A stretch of 64,000 bases of DNA from RZYY01 sp036794825 (GTDB lineage: Bacteria > Bacteroidota > Bacteroidia > Bacteroidales > 4484-276). The position numbers and the translations under genes were made by a program. Where the stretch lies: contig DAIRGA010000024.1 of assembly GCA_036794825.1 (NCBI GenBank), positions 1-64,000 on the forward strand, written 5' to 3'. Position 1 is the first letter of the stretch. Each line of letters begins with the position of its first letter. Below the pieces are notes generated by a model. It had not been told where the DNA came from. It ran no database searches and saw nothing but the letters and a program-made list of their open reading frames with translations. Shown piece after piece: positions 61,107-64,000 of this stretch.

Positions 61107-61421
61107 ATACCGGAACGATAGAAAATTGAATTAAAGCTATCGGTCTAAAAAGCTCCCAAAATGCTGATTTTAACGTTTTTACCCCTAACCCAAATGGGAG
61201 AACGCTAAAAATCAGCAGTTTGGAAAAGTCCCCATTTGGGGATTTAGGGGCAAATGGGCTTTTTTGACTGACCTCATTAAAAAAATCGGCCGGATCGCCG
61301 GCTGAGCAGTTTCCTCCCGTTGATTTTAAAATTCGGGGAGAGAGGTTTGTGTGAAAATAATCAGAAAGCATACCGGCGTAGGTATTTTGTATTGAAGCAA
61401 AAGTAGTTCTGCCTTGTGTTT
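61107..61421. repeat. Intergenic nested inverted repeats between regulator and kinase
   Basis: Arms at 61155-61175 (CCCAAAATGCTGATTTTAAC...) and 61203-61223 pair imperfectly. Overlapping arms CCCCTAACCCAAATGGG (about 61182-61198) and CCCATTTGGGGATTTAGGGG (61231-61250) form a second stem, with a TCCCCATTTGGGGA palindrome at 61229-61242. A 109-codon open frame across it is probably spurious. It may attenuate transcription into the kinase or be a dispersed repeat. Confidence 0.6.
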
Positions 61422-62213
61422 TCATTGGGCCAGATTGTTTAAAAGGCTGATAAATTCTTCCCGTTTGCGCGACGCTACCGGGATTTCGAATCCGTTGGTA
61501 AGGATAATCACCCCACCCTCCCGTTTTTCAAAGCGCCTGATGTGGGCAAGGTTGATCAAAAATGAACGGTGCACCCTGAAAAAACCAAATGCAACAAGCA
61601 TTTCGTCATAGTCTTTAATGGGTTTTGATGAGAGAATTGCCTCATCGCCTGTTGTGTAGATGGTTGTATATACGGTGTCGGATTGACAGTGCGTAATCGA
61701 GCTTATTTCGATCAGGTGAATGTTTTCGGTGGTTTTGATTACGATTTTTTTTCCGGTATTTTCACCATGTTTTACATGCGAATCAAGTGCTTCGAGACGA
61801 ATCTGCATCTCCTGATGGATCATCTGTTGTGCGCGGTTTATGGCCTGACACAGTTCCTCCTGGTTTATCGGTTTCAGAAGAAAATCCACAGCGCTTACCC
61901 TGAAAGCCTTGATAGCAAATTCGTTGTGTGCGGTGATGAAAATGACTTTAAAACCCGGTGAATCAAACTTTTGAAGCAAATCAAAACCCGACCCGTCTTC
62001 CAGTTGCACATCTAGCAAAAGCAGGTCGGGTTCATTTTGCCTGATAAACGTCTCGGCTTGCGAAACGCTGCAGGCTTCGCCGATCACATGGATTTGCGGG
62101 CAGTGTTTTCCAATGAGTTTGCGGAGAGAATCCCTGATATGTTCTTCATCATCAATGATTATCGTCCTGAACTTTTGATGCCTGAGGCTTGATTGAGCTA
62201 AAGGTAAATTCAT
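61422..62213 (-). CDS. LytTR-family response regulator
   Basis: This 263-aa regulator has a REC domain (acidic pair in TIIIDDEEH, phospho-Asp in DLLLLDVQLEDGSGFD, conserved Lys in VDFLLKP) and a C-terminal LytTR DNA-binding domain (FFRVHRSFLINLAHI). It precedes the LytS-type kinase, with a 315-nt repeat-rich gap, and the two are very likely partners. Targets are unknown. The first ~15 residues before TIIIDDEE are longer than usual, but no better start is present. Confidence 0.92.
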   Translation of the reverse strand: MNLPLAQSSLRHQKFRTIIIDDEEHIRDSLRKLIGKHCPQIHVIGEACSVSQAETFIRQNEPDLLLLDVQLEDGSGFDLLQKFDSPGFKVIFITAHNEFAIKAFRVSAVDFLLKPINQEELCQAINRAQQMIHQEMQIRLEALDSHVKHGENTGKKIVIKTTENIHLIEISSITHCQSDTVYTTIYTTGDEAILSSKPIKDYDEMLVAFGFFRVHRSFLINLAHIRRFEKREGGVIILTNGFEIPVASRKREEFISLLNNLAQ

Positions 62214-62333
62214 TGTCGTAGGTTTTCATTAGGTTAACATTAGGTGTGATGACTGCGGCCTTTGCATCCTCAAAATCATTATATTATCACTATTGACCGA
62301 CAAAATTTAATAAGCATAGAAAAATGAGAAGGG

Positions 62334-62466
62334 GATTCATCACTTCGTTCGAAATAACAGACAGTTAGCTGCTTGTGGAGGGGGTAGGCGGCGGCTCCGC
62401 CGCCGCCTACCCCCCCCGACACTAAAACCCTTGAAATTATTGTCATTTCGAGCGGAGCGAGAAATC
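62334..62466. repeat. Large symmetric palindromic element with GC-rich core hairpin
   Basis: The outer arms 62334-62359 (GATTCATCACTTCGTTCGAA...) and 62441-62466 (...AGCGGAGCGAGAAATC) are reverse complements at most positions. At the centre, 62380-62395 and 62399-62414 form a perfect 16-bp stem (GGGGGTAGGCGGCGGC) with a 3-nt loop. The outer and inner symmetry centres nearly coincide. The ATTTCGAGCGGAGCGAGAAATC type of arm is a familiar dispersed repeat in this phylum. Confidence 0.75.
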
Positions 62467-62790
62467 TCCCAGTTTTTGTCTGTCAGTAATGTTTAATTTC
62501 AAAACCTTCTCACTGATGAAGTCAGGCGCCACTGCAACCTTCAACACTTAGATTTTCAGAAAATACAAAGAACTAAACAGTCATTCCATGTTCCATCAAA
62601 TCGAATGATAAGCCATGGGTGGCAAATATACGACAATAAAAGCAAAAAAGGAAGCCGCTCTGATGACTATCCTGATCGGTTGGCTCAAAGCCGGATATCG
62701 CCGGCTTACTTTACAAAACCCCGCCGGAATCTCCGGCAGGGTTGAAGGTTTATGAGAAGAGTGGTTGTTTTTTTGGTTTTGGCGGGTAAT

Positions 62791-62840
62791 AATCCCCTGA
62801 ACCCCTGCTCCGTCAGGAACTGAAGCAGGGGTAAGGGATT
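62791..62840. terminator. Terminator-like hairpin downstream of the last T9SS gene
   Basis: ACCCCTGCT (62801-62809) pairs with AGCAGGGGT (62824-62832), extended by AATCCC and GGGATT on the outside. It lies just beyond the stop of the gene at 62848. Confidence 0.55.
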
Positions 62841-62847
62841 AAAGGAG

Positions 62848-64000
62848 TTAACGGGTCTTCACGAGTTTTTGGGTTAAAACTGCATTATCGTATTTTACCA
62901 TCAGCATGTAAATGCCTTCGGAGAGATCAGCCACATTCTTTGTAATTTCCTGTGGCCCCTTAGCAAGTTGAAGCACATCGGGTTCGAACATCAATTTTCC
63001 GAGGATATCATAGATTTCGATTCTGACTTCCAGGGCTTCGGGAAGCGTGAACTGGTAGTTTAAGGTTTCATCAAATGGGTTGGGATAAGCATTGATGCAG
63101 GTGATTAATCCGCTTTTCATTTCCGGTGGTTCTAGTGGGATTTCGATACCTGCGTTTAGCATGCACTCGTAAGCGCCGATGTCAATCCGATCGTTGCACA
63201 CCCTTGCTGTTCCGCAAAGACAGCAGGATGGCAGATACTGAGTATAGTAATACGGTGAAAAGGGTGAGGTTCCGGTATTGATACAGGGTGAATTTTTGGA
63301 GATTGAATAGGGATGGGCGGCATTATTTTCACGGAACATCGGGTTTTTATCAACATTGTATAAGTATTCGCCACCGAAATAACCACCAAAATTATTGATC
63401 CCGCCCTTGCAGTCGTTATAATAAAAACCAGGCCGGTTTGAATTTCCCTGGAAGCTTACCTGATCCCCGGCAGCCTGTGCTTCATTATTCCAGATAATGT
63501 TGTTGATAATCTCACCGTGTGATTGGTTAGCGAAGTACAAACCGCCGCCACAGATTGCTTTATTATCGGCAATAGTATTGTTAATCAGAATACCGCCGCT
63601 TTGAGTGTGGAAATTAATGGCGCCACCGAAGCTGGCTGTGTTTTTGTAAATCACACAATTAGAAATGACAGGCCTTGAGTTTTCATAGGCGAAAATTGCC
63701 CCGCCGTATTTCGAGAAATTGTCGTGGAAAGTACATCTTTGGATTATCGGGCTTGAATTGCGTAATGCTATGGCTCCACCTCCGGGACTTATTCCCTTGT
63801 CGGCTTTGTTGTGTCTGAATACAGAACAGTAAATTTCGAGTTTATCGTAGTGGTTAACGGCAAATACACCGCCACTGTTGGTTGTGCCACCACCCTGTGC
63901 ATGACTGTATTCGAAGATGCACATCTGAAAAATTGACGGGCTGACCGAGTGGGTGTTAAAATAGTCGAATCCATCCCATGTTACCACAGGATTGGAACGG
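62848..64000 (-). CDS. Secreted beta-helix protein with T9SS sorting domain (5' part outside the window)
   Basis: At least 384 codons are open to the window edge. The frame reads RSNPVVTWDGF across 63970-64000 with no stop, and the GTG at 63987 is unlikely to be the true start. The visible part is a right-handed beta-helix with short NNT/NNN turns (INNTIADN, IINNIIWNN), followed by a T9SS sorting domain (CINAYPNPFDETLNYQF to KLVKTR). It is most like the C-terminal half of the gene at 17386. A terminator-like hairpin follows it. Surface display is expected. Confidence 0.85.
   Translation of the reverse strand, partial: RSNPVVTWDGFDYFNTHSVSPSIFQMCIFEYSHAQGGGTTNSGGVFAVNHYDKLEIYCSVFRHNKADKGISPGGGAIALRNSSPIIQRCTFHDNFSKYGGAIFAYENSRPVISNCVIYKNTASFGGAINFHTQSGGILINNTIADNKAICGGGLYFANQSHGEIINNIIWNNEAQAAGDQVSFQGNSNRPGFYYNDCKGGINNFGGYFGGEYLYNVDKNPMFRENNAAHPYSISKNSPCINTGTSPFSPYYYTQYLPSCCLCGTARVCNDRIDIGAYECMLNAGIEIPLEPPEMKSGLITCINAYPNPFDETLNYQFTLPEALEVRIEIYDILGKLMFEPDVLQLAKGPQEITKNVADLSEGIYMLMVKYDNAVLTQKLVKTR

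Larger units (their letters stand above)
62214..62847. other. Repeat-rich intergenic region
   Basis: No credible gene lies in these 634 bases. They contain the large palindrome at 62334-62466, a CCGCCGGA/TCCGGCAGG hairpin near 62719-62745, and the hairpin at 62791-62840. A minus-strand -7-like TATATTTG (62623-62630) could start a long leader for the regulator. Confidence 0.5.

Noticed and set aside
61096..61425. 109-codon minus-strand open frame between kinase and regulator
   Set aside because: It lies wholly across nested inverted repeats, has an unlikely composition and overlaps both genes' ends; repeats of this kind often generate spurious frames.

Overview
The window looks like a chromosomal contig of a Bacteroidetes/Bacteroidales-type bacterium. 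Five secreted proteins carry type IX secretion (T9SS) C-terminal sorting domains. There are LytTR regulators with a LytS-type histidine kinase, promoters of the TAnnTTTG (-7) class, and a FISUMP-domain protein. Genus cannot be read from the sequence. I found no rRNA, tRNA, CRISPR array or transposase.

Layout. (1) 102-10408, minus strand: three tandem paralogues of about 1140 aa, each a degenerate class III cyclase domain, an AAA/STAND-like ATPase and a TPR-like tail; two of them share sharply bounded, nearly identical DNA tracts. (2) 10484-10983: a GxxExxY gene between 29-bp inverted repeats, followed by an orphan LytTR regulator. (3) 12020-20157: three large secreted proteins (leucine-rich repeat, FISUMP, beta-helix). 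(4) 20596-34196: an M14 peptidase lipoprotein, an archaeal-type ATPase with a palindromic operator, a small outer-membrane protein, then a more AT-rich segment. That segment holds an orphan gene, a three-gene operon (82-aa protein, J-domain-like helical protein, cytoplasmic beta-propeller), a T9SS beta-helix protein and a TrpF-like TIM barrel. (5) 34197-49912: mostly housekeeping and envelope genes: M16 peptidase, glutaminase, CzcA-TolC fusion efflux pump with adaptor, DUF1648 protein, ECF sigma factor with probable anti-sigma and periplasmic partner, lipoproteins, FKBP isomerase, DMT transporter, flavodoxin, membrane protein. (6) 49953-56484: a cassette-like array of four AAA ATPase genes (two with PD-(D/E)XK-like C-terminal domains). 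They are separated and flanked by five same-orientation copies of the 3' end of a histidine kinase gene, starting beside a decayed T9SS-protein 3' end. (7) 56688-64000: a T9SS repeat protein, a 169-bp tandem repeat, a LytTR/histidine-kinase pair, a large palindromic intergenic element, and a T9SS beta-helix protein running off the end.

The two strongest candidates for undescribed biology are the array in (6) and the J-domain/propeller operon in (4). In the array, histidine-kinase tails behave like attachment-site repeats, and every ATPase gene has its own palindrome or iteron set at its promoter. A third recurrent theme is word-like inverted repeats (10484, 37240, 59713), one of which encloses a gene.
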